This document shows, piece after piece, positions 45,691 through 58,135 of a DNA stretch of 64,000 nt. The stretch is from Epiperipatus broadwayi. Its lineage: Eukaryota > Onychophora > Udeonychophora > Euonychophora > Peripatidae. A model generated the notes under the pieces. The model was not told where the DNA came from. It worked only from the letters and a program-made list of their open reading frames with translations, and made no database searches. The translations under genes were made by a program, and so were the position numbers. Location: contig JAQFVV010006505.1 in NCBI GenBank assembly GCA_028023455.1, positions 746,001 through 810,000 of the forward strand, written 5' to 3'. Position 1 is the first letter of the stretch; every line of letters begins with the position of its first letter.

Positions 45691-46440
45691 AACCATTATC
45701 ATAAACTTTCAGGCAATCATACCTTATTATTGTTACTATTGATACATTGAGAATTATTCCATTTTGTAAACTTGGTTATTTTTTATTGTATCTTATTGGG
45801 TTTTAAATAATGAATTTATAATAAACATTGTATTCACAATGACCATACATTTAGTTTCACACTTTTTTTCTACTTTTTCACTCTAGAAGTGTTTAAATAG
45901 CTGTTAATCTCTAGTTCCAAAATACTTTAGAACACTCATTTTATGTACAGACAGACAACTTTTTGAACCACCATGACTTGTTAATTGATAAGTCTGGTGA
46001 ATACTGTCTCCTCTTTAACTGTTTTTTGTATTGCAGACTGTGAGAGAATTATTAAGTCTTGTATGGATCTTTCTAAAGACTGCTTTACTTACCTATATAA
46101 TTATTTTGATTATACTGCAATTATCAGTCATGTTTTTTTTTATTATAAGCTTTAACTTTTTTCATTAATTTACCCACATCACCACTAATATCTCTTATTT
46201 TTTAATTTTATTTTTTATTCATAATTTTAATTGACTTCAGATTTCTACATCATAAAAAGTATGTGTTTAACTTTCATCAGGATGCAAACTAATTTCCAAA
46301 ACATGACAGAATTAACTAAAATACTTTCATACATCTAAAGAAAAGTTATAGCAAAAAATTAACCTAACATAAAATTAAAAATTTATTCTTACAACCTTAT
46401 TAAAATATGAAGATAATAAAATCTACATCAAAATAATGTG
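45691..46440. other. AT-rich DNA, nothing recognised
   Basis: No supported feature. Confidence 0.4.
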
Positions 46441-46447
46441 ATTAGAT

Positions 46448-46806
46448 ACTGTCACTCATCATCAACCATTATCAATCCACTGCAGGATGAAGGTCTTTCC
46501 AAGTTCAATCCATCTCCGATCTCTAGCCTCTCTTCTCCGCATCACTCCTGCATATTTTCTTATTTCATCCATCCATCTCACATGTGGTCTCTTTCTGGAT
46601 CTTTTACAATCTCTTGGAATCCAGTTTAAGATTTCAATTGTCCATCTATTATCACCTCTTTTAGCAATATGTCCAGCTCAACTCCACTTCAGTCTTTTAA
46701 TGTTTTCAATGAGGTCAGTAACACCTGTTTGTTCTCTTACCCATATATTACATTTTCGATCTCTTCTTGTTACTCTCAACATGCATCTCTCCATACTGTC
46801 AATTTT
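46448..46806 (-). pseudogene. LINE ORF2 C-terminal fragment (RTE-like family), longest copy
   Basis: Reverse strand in linked frames: MERCMLRVTRRDRKCNIWVR, EQTGVTDLIENIKRLKWSWA, GHIAKRGDNRWTIEILNW, DCKRPRKRPHVRWMDEIR. This matches the end of endonuclease-RT LINEs (R..M.R..L..S..DR, I..LKW.WAGHIARR.DNRW, RPRGRP..RW.DDI). A frame shift breaks it; two shorter plus-strand frames here are shadows. Confidence 0.8.
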
Positions 46807-47405
46807 CTACTTGGTGAGAATAAATATTAAATAAAAGGTAAAAATTAATATATTATCAAACATCCAAAGAGAAATAACGAGGATCAATAACTATACGTAT
46901 TCAATGAAACAGCTTAAAAAACAAAAAGTTCACACAAAACATTTACAGAACAATTATTAAATAAAATTGATAATGGATAAAAAAACCTGAAAACTATCAA
47001 TCCTAATGATTTATTATAGCTTTGAACAACAAAAACAGAGAAGATCCCAAGTTATGATCTTTATGACAATTTTAGTGTAGCATAAGTGGCCCACAGTCAC
47101 TTATATATATATTTTATGTATATAATTTTAGCATAGCATGCATGTAAGTAACACATACCCATTTGAGTATATAAATTTTTCTCAATAAAGACAGTAAAAA
47201 TGAATATATTTGTATTCAAATATACAGCAATGCTCAAATATGATACTGCATAGAACAATATATTATAAAAAAGAAGATAAATTATCGCCTACTAAAATCT
47301 CTTAGAAGTAAAATGAAACATACTTGACTGCTAAAGTAACAGAGTAAAGTTATCTCACTTATCACTTGTTTTTATCTTAAAAAATCTTTATTAATAATAA
47401 ATTAC
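46807..47405. other. AT-rich DNA, nothing recognised
   Basis: No supported feature. Confidence 0.4.
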
Positions 47406-47409
47406 ATAC

Positions 47410-47640
47410 AAATATTAATTAAAAAAATAATCACGTGTCGCATGGCTCGAGTTAGTATTTTGAATCTAATGTCCTAGCTCCTCACTGACGAGAACCATAG
47501 CTTGAAACTGGTCTGGAGATGGGGACCATCATAGATAAAGGCTTCAGGTACTTTCTCTTATAGCATTTATCATTAAATAAATAAATAAATAAATAAGCTT
47601 CTTTAGAGCTATTAGCAGGCTCTTAAAATATTACATATTG
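47410..47640 (+). repeat. HH-C hammerhead repeat
   Basis: Left terminus AATCACGTGTCGCATGGCTC, GAATCTAATGTCCTAG, ribozyme, then AAGCTTCTTTAGAGCTATTA. A (TAAA)n run interrupts it at about 47573-47595. Confidence 0.7.
47471..47526 (+). ncRNA. Hammerhead ribozyme candidate (HH-C)
   Basis: CTGACGA 47485-47491 (fits CUGANGA), GAAAC 47504-47508, TGGTC with cleavage predicted after C47513. Stem I TCCTCA/TGGAGA (one mismatch) and GTCCTA/GGGGAC outside; stem II GAAC/GCTT has a mismatch. Confidence 0.55.
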
Positions 47641-48150
47641 GTAATGCAAGCTATATAGGTCATGTTATTAAGTATTTACCGTAGAAAAAAATTGTAGGCA
47701 AAAACAACCACTATGGTCTGATAATTTGTTAACTTTAATCCAATTTTGAAAAGTTTCATATTCTAATATAATCATTTGTGACATCAAAGTGCAGTTTTAT
47801 TCCAAATAATAATAATAATGAAATACAATGTTTTATAAATAATATTAATAATTTACTTACTTCAAAAAAGTATAATTTTAGATAATAATTATTTTATTAG
47901 CATTAACAAAAAGAAAATGCAGTAATTGCATTTATCATTATAAAAATGATTAACCAGTAAAAATAAGGTTGTTTTCTCATCCTTGGTGTTCGCCATGGGA
48001 TGGCATTGATGCTAATCGAAAACATATACATATAACGATTCCGGGGCCGGACCTAAATGATCGATTTGATCTAAAAAGATCTGATTTCTTAGATTTGTAA
48101 TAAAATATTCTACTAACTAATACTATTATATGATGTTAGTTTTTTCATTT
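47641..48150. other. AT-rich DNA, nothing recognised
   Basis: Contains a GC-richer CGGGGCCGGACC near 48043; no gene. Confidence 0.4.
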
Positions 48151-48154
48151 TTGT

Positions 48155-48670
48155 AAATGTTTATTAATCTTATCTTGTTTTTTGAGTTTGTGTGTGTGTC
48201 TTTTTAAAGTTACGGTGTTTTTCTAACTTTTTTTTTTTTTGGACTTTATGTGTGTCTTTTTAAAGTTACGTTGTTTTTTTTTTTTGCAAGAGTAAATCAA
48301 TACTTTTATTCAAAAGCAAGACGTAATAAGTAAATGTTTATTAATCTTATCTTGTTTTTGAATTTGTGTGTGTGTCTTTAAAGTTACGGGGCTTTTTCTA
48401 ATATTTTTTTGGGGGACTTTATGTGTGTCTTTTTAAAGTTACGGTACTTTTTTTTGCAAGAGTAAATCAATCATTTGATTCAAAAGCAAGATGTAATAAG
48501 TCAATGTTTATTAATCTTAGATTGTTTTTGAGTTTGTGTGTGTGTCTTTAAAGTTACGGGGCTTTTTCTCATTTTTTTTTTGGGACTTTATGTGTGTCTT
48601 TTTTTAAAGTTACGGTATTTTTGGTCAAGAGTAAAAATCAATTATTTTTATTAAAAAAGCAAGACGTAAT
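48155..48670. repeat. ~172-bp tandem array, three units
   Basis: Units starting at about 48157, 48332 and 48504 share GTTTATTAATCTTATCTTG, GTGTGTGTGTC, TTTAAAGTTACGG (twice per unit) and CAAAAGCAAGACGTAAT. Confidence 0.85.
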
Positions 48671-48704
48671 TCTAAATCTATCAAAAGTAATGTCATTTAT
48701 ATAC

Positions 48705-49262
48705 TACAATTTAGAATTGATACCCGACTACTATTAGTAAGGACCGTCATTGAAAGATTCAATTGAAAAATGATACCCGACTAATTTCCGTTTTCTTTTT
48801 TTTTGGGGGGGGGGGACAGTAATGAATCAGAAAGTGGGTTGTTTTTGTTAACTCTGTCTATATAAAAAGGGTACCGTTATTGAAATACTAAATTTAAAAA
48901 TGATAGCCGACTAATTTGCATTTCTTTTGACAGTAATTAATCAGAAAGTGGGTTTCTTTTTTTTTTTTTTTGGTAAATCTTGTGTATATATATATAAAAA
49001 AATACCATGATTCAAATACTCCATTGAAAAAAACCAAACCCCATTGAATTTGCTTTCTTTTTTTTTTTAAGACAGTAGTAATTAAGCAAGAATTGGGTTG
49101 TTTTTGTTAGTGTGTAGATATAAAAACTAATCTTATTTTGAAATAATAAATGTAACAAAAAAAATAAAAATAATAATAATACCTGACTAATTTTCTTTTT
49201 TGGACAAGTAATTCCTAATAATTAGACACTGGGTTGTTTTTGTTTGTGCGTATATATATAGC
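48705..49262. repeat. ~130-bp tandem array, four to five diverged units
   Basis: Recurrent GATACCCGACTAATTT, GACAGTAATTAATCAGAAAG, TGGGTTGTTTTTGTT and TATATATAAAA blocks with expanded T and G runs. Confidence 0.8.
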
Positions 49263-50150
49263 AAAAGTAACTTGTCACGGACGAATTCTCGTGAAAATGG
49301 TACTTTTTGTGTGATCCTTAATTTTTTTTTCGTTCCACACCCTTAAAAGCAATTTTTGAGGGTTACCCATTCGTAATGGAATCTTCAGGACATTATTACT
49401 AAACTTACAACAGTAAAGTAAGTTACAACACATTAAAAAAAATAGACGTCTTATCAAATTTTAAAAAACTACGACTGCTTCAAATACACACACTCTCACA
49501 TGAAACTACAAAGAAAATAGATATTCTACTATTACAAGAAAATGATGAACAAAATCAACTACTATGGCAGCCAATCAAGGCATTTCTTTATCTTTGCTTT
49601 TAGCATAGAAAAAAAAGCCATAACCGGCAGCTGTCGGGAACTCTTTCTGTGTTTTATCATACAAAGAAGTCTCATTTGTGTTGGCTTCTGTCACCGACAC
49701 CGCCTCCATCCAACATAATGTGAGGACTCTTTTCTGCATTTATAAAGTAGAAAATTTCCTCTTTTGTTGGGTGAAGGCCAGTGAAATGGTATATTTCTAG
49801 GAATTGACCTAGAAATACCGACATCTCTAGGTGAACACCAGGGATGAGAAAACAACCAAAAAATTAAACAATGTAAAAATGCAGTCACACATTCAGGCCA
49901 GCACATTTATATTATTCTCATTATGGTATACCAGCTGTAAATTTATGTACGGTTCAAACACAAGAAGACACCCTATTACATTTAGAAACAGAATGGATAT
50001 TATATCCAAGGGATAAAAAAATTTTGCCAACTAACATTTACTCGAACACATAGTCCTAATGCAACTTAGTTCGAATTTATGACATCATTTACTATTATAA
50101 AATGATAACTAGATAATTAAAAGCAAAAAAGACATTAATGCAATGAGGTA
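49263..50150. other. Non-repetitive stretch, weak coding look
   Basis: Less repetitive than its surroundings. The + strand frame near 49880-50035 (HLYYSHYGIPAVNLC, EDTLLHLETEWILYP) and minus frames of 60-71 codons were considered, but no family was recognised. Could hold an exon or old transposon; undecided. Confidence 0.2.
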
Positions 50151-50398
50151 CATAGAAAGATGTAAATCCTATGCAGCAGACAGAAAATGCTAAGCTGCTT
50201 TTAAGGTCACATTTTTGTTGTTACACCTAGATTTGTAATTTTCCTCATCTTTAGTATGGGATAAAGATAAGGAGTATATAATGTAAACCAGATATCTTCC
50301 TTTGTTTAAAACCTCGTGGTTTTTTCTTACTCTATCCTATGTATGTGTGACTAAGCACTATTTTGTAAACCTACAATTTAATAAAGCCTTTTAAATAA
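50151..50398. other. AT-rich spacer
   Basis: Nothing recognised. Confidence 0.4.
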
Positions 50399-50399
50399 T

Positions 50400-50630
50400 C
50401 AACAAAAAAAATCAATCATATATCACATGACTCAATTTTTAAGTTTGTAAATAAAAAATAAAGGGCTCTGCTAATTTGCTCTAACAAGCTCTATTGTTAA
50501 ATGCCAGCTAAACGAAGTATTTAAAAATCTCTATCTTGAAAACCACTTCAATGGTTTCATTCTTTGGCACTCCTCAGTGAGGCACTAGGTTAGATTCAGA
50601 TACTAGATCTAAACTATATATATATTTTTT
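50400..50630 (-). repeat. HH-C hammerhead repeat, decayed ribozyme
   Basis: Left terminus AATCATATATCACATGACTC. The ribozyme region on the reverse strand has CTGAGGA (50577-50571) and GAAACC as in the 14758 copy, but the GGTC cleavage side is replaced, so it is probably inactive. Confidence 0.65.
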
Positions 50631-50765
50631 TTAAAACAAATAATTTTAGATTTAAAATGTTTTTAATTAACCAAAAATATAAAAATAAAATTGCACAATA
50701 ATGAAAAAAAAACTATTATATTCAAGACAGGATTAAGAAAAATATAATAAACATAATGTTTAAAG

Positions 50766-50960
50766 ATGTATTTGAAACAACAAGAAAGATTAAGAGTAAA
50801 AAGCGTTTTTGGTTTGTTTGAGCTACTGCTTGGAAATGATTATATAAGAGAGGCTAGGAAAATTAGATTGCATTGGTTAATTAATCAAACCTTGTCAATG
50901 AAAATTATGAGAATAATTAGTGAAAATTATAATAGTGATAACAAAAGGAAAACAGTATAG
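50766..50960 (+). other. 64-codon open frame, unrecognised
   Basis: Lys/Arg-rich frame (YLKQQERLRVKSVFGLFELL). It resembles LINE C-terminal wording only loosely; no family assigned. Confidence 0.15.
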
Positions 50961-50992
50961 TTGTAAATAGCAATTATTAAATTGAAAAGCAC

Positions 50993-51064
50993 AATAAACC
51001 CATCTGAAGTTTGGAGAAGTAAAGCTTCAATAAACCCATCTGAAGTTTGGAGAAGTAAAGCTTC
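50993..51064. repeat. Perfect 36-bp tandem duplication
   Basis: The 36-mer starting AATAAACCCATCTGAAG at 50993 is repeated exactly at 51029. Confidence 0.95.
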
Positions 51065-52618
51065 AACTTTCTTAAAACTTGGTCTATAATATTAATTATC
51101 AATCTTTCCCAAAACAGGAGTGGCTAGATCCTATTTACGTGTTGTTATCCAAGATAGTATGTAGCCACTCTCTATAATCTAAGAATCTACAATGTCTTTA
51201 ATAACAATTCAGTTGCAATAAATAGCATTATTTTTAAAGTGATATGCTGAACCAAGATTAATAATAATTGAACCTCTTAAATCTAAAATTGCGCAGTAGA
51301 CAAAACTCCTAGAAGCCAACCTCTCAAGAGATGAAATATATAAAAAAAATCATAAAATAATAAATGAAGTTAACAATAGCGGGAACATCAAAGAAAACTT
51401 AATGTGCACAGGTAAATTTCAGGTTAGATATTCAAAGTTATATATTATATAATATTAAAGAAGCTTTAAAAAGGAGTTTATAATAAATGTATGTTTTTGA
51501 TAATTTGGAGATATTGATATTTTCAATATTTTGCTAATTTTAAATAGCATTTTTTTTAAAAAAATATTTCATTATATATATACAAATATTAAATGTTGCT
51601 TTACGTTTTTTATAATTATCGGGGTAATTTGAAACTTTTTTACAATAAATAATATCAAGAGAATTAAATTTCTGTTTAAAAAGAGGGGAATTTACAATAA
51701 CAATATTTTATACGTATTTAAATTTATTTTTCGTTTTAAAAAAAATTCCACAAAAGTGTTCAGTCACTTCAGAATTTAATATTTTCTGCATGCAAATATA
51801 TTCAGAATTAACATCAATATATCAATAAATGTAATATCAATATAAATTTCATTCAATATGATTTACGTATGTACAAAAATCCAGTTTTTCAGATGTAAAT
51901 CTTTTCTTTTTTGTACTAATACTTGTAATATTTATAATTATTATTTAGTTAATAAATTATTTTGTTACCTTAAATCTTAATAATCTCTTTGCTTTTTTGT
52001 TTTACTTTCCTATTATCCAAATCAGAAATGCGTATGTGTGTGCATATATTAAAGACATATATATATATAATGATAAAATAATTAAAAATAATGATAATAA
52101 AATAACATTGAGAGAACAACTTCAGAATAATTAAATGTCTAATAAAATGATAAGGCGTTAGCTACACAATGAAAGTGTTTTCTTCACCTGAATTTGAACT
52201 CAAAGGTGTATCACCATAAAATGAGAATCTGAGAGGTAAAATGGGGAAGGTTGGTTTGTAGGAACGTTAATTTATTGAAGATAGTGGGGCTCTCATGACT
52301 TGTCCATGGATGCTAAATTCAAGTAATATCCGTCCTATGCTTATATGTGTAGAATGTACAATGGCTGGGCTTATCAGTTATATATAACACAGGAAGCAAT
52401 AAACTTCAAATTATGGGTCATACTGATTCAACGTCCTCTAGCATAAAAATCATTCATGTTAAAGATGAAAATAATTTTTTGTCTATAATATGATTGACTT
52501 TAATACTTGTGCTTTTGTGTAAATGTAGCCAGTATTCAGAGATTTATCACTCCAGGTATTACATATTTATCAGCGCTATAAAATTTTACTTCTTATTTAA
52601 ATGTAATGTAAAAGTATA
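51065..52618. other. AT-rich DNA, nothing recognised
   Basis: Only a short (AT)n near 52059; no supported gene. Confidence 0.4.
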
Positions 52619-52621
52619 AAA

Positions 52622-52830
52622 GTTTATTTCAACTTCTTTGTATTAATAATTTCAATCTCTGTGGTCAAGTTGCGATCTTTAATATCTATATAAATATATT
52701 AGACCATAAATAAAGATGGATTCCATCTTTATTGTTAAATGAAGGTTGCCATGACAACAGATTGAGATTGCTGATTGTTATTGATATTGGGATTATTTAA
52801 GAGTTGACTGGTTGTAATGATTGCTATAAA
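52622..52830. repeat. Dispersed repeat R-C, uninterrupted copy
   Basis: Same order of motifs as 11437-11930 (TTTCAATCTCTGTGG, CCATAAATAAAG, GACAACAGATTGAGATTG, TTATTGATATTGGGAT, AGAGTTGACTGG) without the HH-A insert. Confidence 0.8.
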
Positions 52831-53545
52831 AAAGGAAGAAACATCAATGTGAATTTGTAAACTTAAATATTTTTGCTTCCTTTTTGTTATTGGGTCAATT
52901 TGATAAAGAGTTTAAATGAAACTAAATATTTAAATGATAAAAAAGGTGAACTCTTCCATATATATAATGCTTTGGTAACCACAGCAGATTAAACTTTGTA
53001 CACCTCTCTTCCAGTAAAATTATTTAAATATACATGCCACCACACTGCATTTATGTAAACATGTATGACAAACAGAACAGAAATGTTTCATATTAAAATT
53101 TTTAAAACATATTGTTTTAAATAAAAAAATTAATAGAAATTAAGATTTTGTTAAAGTTTTAAAATTATGTTTACATGTTTCACGTATTTATTTGCTTCTG
53201 TAAAATATGTGTATCAATTGCCACTAATAAACTAGATTACATTTTTTTTCACCAGATGTTTCTTACTTTTGCTACTTCTATGGGCTAAATGCTGTAAAGG
53301 TCAATATCGCTATTACCCATTGCTGTTATAATGTCCAACTATATTATCACATATAGATGGTCAAAAAATTATATTTTTTTTTGTTAAAAGTGATTCAGAA
53401 ATATGTCAATCCTTTGAAATATATAAATGACTGGTTAAAACTTCACTAAATGCCTGATTAATAATTTTTCTACCAACTCTGAAATATGTTTTCATAGATT
53501 TTGAATGTAAAAATATGATTAAGGAAAAGCCAGTAGAAATTATAG
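52831..53545. other. AT-rich DNA, nothing recognised
   Basis: No supported feature. Confidence 0.4.
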
Positions 53546-53551
53546 TTTTTA

Positions 53552-53860
53552 AAACAGGCAAAACTCTCTATACGTATTGCTACTCAGTGCAAGCCAGAGT
53601 AATCAATGGATGCCAGAAGGCTTGTGCATAAATCCCCATCTAGTTCCTACTCATCCAATATCTCCAGACTAGTTTCTGGCTTGTGGCCTTCATCAGTGAG
53701 GAGCCTTGGATCTGAGAGCACTAGATGAGGATTTATGCACAGGCCTTCTGGCAATCCATTGATTACTCTGGCTTGCACTGAGTGGCAATACGTATAGAGA
53801 GTTTTGCCTGTTTTAATAACAGTTATAGAGCAAGCATAAGACATGGTGATCATGTGATGT
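53552..53860. mobile_element. HH-A element, compact palindrome
   Basis: Reverse half 53552-53725 and forward half 53728-53860 mirror closely (ACAGGCAAAACTCTC; CCAGAAGGCTTGTGCATAA against its complement), centred near 53725. Little divergence between halves suggests youth. Confidence 0.85.
53653..53711 (-). ncRNA. Type I hammerhead ribozyme candidate (HH-A)
   Basis: Reverse strand: outer stem I ATCCAA/TTGGAT perfect, inner TCCTCA/TGGAGA with one mismatch; CTGATGA 53696-53690; stem II GGC/GCC; GAAAC 53676-53672; TAGTC, cleavage predicted after the C at 53667. Confidence 0.7.
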
Positions 53861-54228
53861 AAATTGTAGTTTATAAGCATAATTTTATTTATTTGATATC
53901 TTCTTTATATCAGTAAAATACGAAAAATAATTCTTCAACATTAGTCTAAAATTAAGTTTCCTATTTTATTTGCTCATTATTATATTTTATCATTCGATCC
54001 TTATAATTTGCAAATTAATATTTTGCATTGTTCTCCACATATTTAAAAAACATCCACTTGATATTGAATTTCAATTCTCACATTCTTGTATTCAATTTGA
54101 TCATCTTTCCTATATCTTCTTGCATTTTATGAGCCATTAACCTACCATTTTATTTTATTTTTTTCTGCATAATGTAAAAAAAAATCTACAATAGGATTTT
54201 ACAATTAAAATAGGTATACAGCTAAGTA
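53861..54228. other. AT-rich DNA, nothing recognised
   Basis: No supported feature. Confidence 0.4.
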
Positions 54229-54495
54229 TTATAAATTTATTTAAATGCACATTGATTACGTAAGTAATATTTACCAAGGCTGTAACCTCAAGAATGAGCA
54301 TGTAAAAATGCGATAGTAGGAACCTCTATAGGTCTTAATCACAAGCTTACGTTTAGCTTTTCTTCCTAAACATAAGCTTGTGGTTAAGACCTGTAGAGGT
54401 CCCTACTATCACATTTTTACATGCTCATTCTTGAGGTTACAGCCTTGATAAATATTACTTACATAATCAATGTGCATTTAAATAAATTTATAATT
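54229..54495. mobile_element. Near-perfect foldback element (FB4)
   Basis: ~125-bp arms around a short loop at about 54352-54372 (GTAACCTCAAGAATGAGCAT, GACCTGTAGAGGTCCC). Recent by arm identity. Single-arm fragments at 54714-54800 and 60363-60425. Confidence 0.9.
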
Positions 54496-54713
54496 ACAAC
54501 TTTGAATTATCGTAATAGATTTCGAACTATAAGATCTTTTCATTGACTCATTGTAAATCGAAAGATTTTGCGAGTATTAAGGTGTAATAATAAATATGGA
54601 CTTAATCAGTGAAGTATTAAATAGCTTCATGCTCTCAGATCCAACTGCTTCAGGTTCACCTATTTATATAGAAAGTAGGTTGAAGTAAAGAAGGGGTTCC
54701 CCTTTTTTCTTCT

Positions 54714-54800
54714 TAAATGTAAGCTTGTGGTTAAGACCTGTAGAGGTCCCTACTATCGCATTTTATGCACTCATTCTTGAGGTTACAGCCTTCATAAATA
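54714..54800 (+). repeat. FB4 single-arm fragment
   Basis: AAGCTTGTGGTTAAGACC, GAGGTCCCTACTATCGCA and GAGGTTACAGCC match the right arm of 54229-54495. Confidence 0.8.
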
Positions 54801-55197
54801 TTACAGTTAACTATTCTATTATGAATTATGGGATTTACTATGCATTACATTTAGTAATTTCACTCATGAGAAATGTTTCTGGAAATTTAACATTAAATGT
54901 ATTTATCTTCCATATTCTGTTTCATATGGGTCCATTTTATTATTAAATCTACGCACATTGTTAATTATTAAAATTTCTGCATTTTCTCACCCCCTGTCTT
55001 ACATCTTAATACTCATCCATTGCTAAATATGAACATTAAGTAATTTTCTTTTAGGTTCTTATTTTATTATTAAATTTGCATATGCAAAAATTCATTAATA
55101 ACTTTATGTTTTTGCTACCCTATACAATATAATAAAATATTAGCCTCTTATAGATTCAACATTACATATGTGCTTTAAGTAATATATATATATATAT
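54801..55197. other. AT-rich DNA ending in an (AT)n target
   Basis: No gene; (TA)n at 55182-55201 is the LTR insertion site. Confidence 0.5.
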
Positions 55198-55201
55198 ATA
55201 T

Positions 55202-57395
55202 TGTAACGAGCACAGACGTTCGTTACATTGTTTTTTTATTTATTTATTAAACATGAAAGTAAATTAAAAAGTTTGCATTTAAAAATTTTCTTTAAGAATT
55301 AAAAATTGAAATTAAATATCATCTTAAACTCGTATATATTAAATCACACAGATAATGAAAAATTATTAAAATAAAACTTTATTAAAGAAAAAGTATTTTA
55401 AAACTAAATTTTAAAAAGATTTGGAGATAAAATTATATCTTTAAATTTATCTTTAAATATATCTTTGATTTGGAAAACAGGTTAATTAATCAGAAATGGA
55501 AATGATAAATTTAATTAGTCAAATGTAAACCAGCCTTGGGCATTTAAATGTAAAAACATCGGTCAGATAGGAAAACAATAAAAACTTTTAGCAAATGAAA
55601 TAAATCCATTGGGAAATCGGACCTCAACGAAAAGGATCATCACATCGATGACGTAATGTTAAGTCAATCTTTCAAAGTAATATAAAAGGACAAGTTTGGA
55701 AATTATTGGTTAATTATTATTGATTATTTACGATGTGACAGATATGTGTTAGTGCGGAAGTGAAGGAGAAGGGATTGAAAAAGACGCACGTTCAATCCCT
55801 TCAGTTGTTATAAAATGGAAAAATGAAACATCGCTTTTCTTATATTCAGAGGACCACAGGATCATCGGGAAATTTAACGCTGGATTTCAAACGGCAAGCA
55901 ACTGTAAAAGATGAACATTTCTAAAACTGTAAGAACTTTATAAAATATAACGAACAATATTAATTTGAAAACACTAAGAACTTTAAATTTTAAACTTTCC
56001 TAGTATTTAATTGTTACAAATAGAATCCTATCTGACCAAACTAAATTCTTTATTAATAGTGTTATTTGATGTATTTTTTTTCTTATTTATGTAAAATCAT
56101 TTCCATTTATTTATTTTTTGTTCTTTAAGTTTTTATCATGATTTTTTTGTTTTTCGTTAAATTAATTATATAAATGTTAAACTTAAGTCGGGCGTGAATG
56201 GCTGTATAGATTTGTAAAGTTATATTAGGGGAGGGTAATCTTAGGTTATTTGTGTCATTGTTAAATTGGGTCAATGGATTGGATATATTGATGTAGTTAG
56301 TAGATGTAGTCGGAGATTCGCTACTGGCAGAATCGCTTCATACGCCGCACTCTCCCGTTTTGCCTATGGAAGGAATTATAAGACGCAGAGCGCAGTTCCT
56401 TTCTATGGAGTTTTTTTTTATTGCTCTTCTTGTCAGATAGATGTCATATTCCTATTTGATGAGAGGCAATTTCTTCTCTTAACTTTTTGGTGCCGCCGTA
56501 TTTCGTATTACATTGAATACATCGATATATCAGATGGATTGGCGCCAGTTTGGCTGCGACTTTTAGCCTAAGGTTAAATAGGGATAGAATGTTTATTTTC
56601 AAAAGCAAATTTATGTAGTCTATTCATACTCGACACTAAATAAAAATGCATTAAATTTAAGTTGTTTATAGACGTTTGCATGGATTCGTTATCGGTTAAT
56701 TATGTTTTGGATTTCATATTTGATCAAAATATATAGACATTCGATAAATAATGATACCTTACTGGTGAGTATCTAAAATGTATTTATTCGGATGTCTTTT
56801 AAGTTATTGGTGACAATGCAAGTATCTTATGGTGAATACTATTGGGTTACGTATAAATTTCCCTCCGCAATTGTCAGTAATCAATAATTTTGTATTTTGA
56901 TTGTTTATGTTTATTTTGAAATGTTTTTGACCGTGAAATCTATGTAACCGATCTATATTCAACATTATAAACAAGCTTTCATAAATTTATCTGTGCGAAC
57001 TTAATTAAAATGTAAAATTAGAATATAATAGTAATTAAATGTAAATTAAAGTCAAAAATCAAAGTTAAAAATGTAGGTTAAATTTTGAAATGTAAAACTA
57101 ATACTAAAATAATTTTAAATCTTATATATATGTGAAATAAATAAATGTTTGTGTGTTAATTTCTGGCAGTGGCTTATTTTATTCTTTTATATATATATAC
57201 TCTTAGATTATATTTTTAAATCTCTGCTATTCCACTGAGCTAGTGACATGGGCTAACGACCGGATGCAAAATAAAAAAAAAATTTTTTTTTTTGACTTAC
57301 GTATCTGCCTACTTTATAAATTTTTCTAGGTTCAAATGCCTAGATGGCGCCCTGTAGTGCAGATTACGTTAAGTGAAATTCTCTGGATCATTACA
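55202..57395 (+). repeat. 5' LTR
   Basis: 2194 bp. Begins with a hairpin (TGTAACGA...TCGTTACA), then a TATA box at 55681 and polyadenylation-type AATAAA at about 57136. A GC-richer block (56250-56580) holds a 101-codon frame. The other LTR breaks that frame by one T in a run, so it is not taken as a gene. Confidence 0.85.
55681..55689 (+). promoter_or_regulatory. TATA box of 5' LTR
   Basis: TATAAAAGG, preceded by a CRE-like TGACGTAA at about 55649. Identical at 58616-58624 in the 3' LTR. Confidence 0.65.
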
Positions 57396-58135
57396 ATTGG
57401 CTTTCCCAACTTGGGCCGATGTTTAATAAACCACGTATACCCTGAGTAAATTTCTTTTTTCAAAATGAAATATTTTTATCTGTTACATAAAGTCGTATAC
57501 TTTAAATCTTATAAAAGCACTGCCAGAAAGAAATTGCGCATATATATTAAACACGAGAAAGTATAAATAATTTTAAAACTAATTTTTGTTAAAAAAAAAA
57601 AGTCAAAAGGTTGCAATAAATATGTTTTTTTTGTTTGTTGATATATATTATGCTTTAACGTGTATAGGAGCGCACAGCCACGTAAGTTTATGATGGTAAA
57701 TGTGGTACCTTACGATGAGTACCGTTGGGAATTTACTTCAGTGTAATCCTATTTAAGCATTTTAATCAGTCATAAATAAGTTGGTGGTATTTATAATTGT
57801 GCTGCAAATATACACGTATAAATCCATTATCTTTCAAAATATATTTACTTCAATGCAACCTTCTTAAATAAATAATTTATAAAATAACTTGCTTGTCATG
57901 CCGTGTGTAAAAATAAAATGTATAAAATAAAATAGAACTCTTGTGGGGAGGGGTGTAAACGTAAATGGTCCTTAGGTAAGCGATAGTAAACATTTTTCTT
58001 TTTGTATATAGTCTTTTTGTAAAATTATTAACCGGATGTTTTGTAAATGTCTTCGTCAATCGTGTACCGTAATTACTAACCCTAAGTAAAATATTTTTTT
58101 TTTTTGATCATTTTTTTTAAGCAACTTTACTGATA
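57396..58135 (+). other. LTR element interior, 740 bp, no genes
   Basis: Starts with a possible primer-binding site TGGCTTTCCCAACTTGGG at 57398, a degraded match to the tRNA-Lys-type TGGCGCCCAACGTGGGG. No polypurine tract adjoins the 3' LTR (sequence is AACTTTACTGATA). One 60-codon minus frame lacks motifs. Confidence 0.6.

Noticed and set aside
46438-46834. Two plus-strand frames (63 and 115 codons)
   Set aside because: Antisense to the minus-strand LINE tail, which has clear conserved motifs.
48155-49262. CRISPR or centromeric satellite
   Set aside because: Only three to five diverged units each; no spacer pattern and no extended array.
49263-50035. Host exon
   Set aside because: Less repetitive, but frames are short, lack motifs and have no clear splice-bounded structure; left undecided.
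56266-56571. 101-codon open frame repeated in both LTRs
   Set aside because: One-base indel in a T run breaks it in the second LTR, it has no recognisable domain, and it lies within an LTR transcript region.
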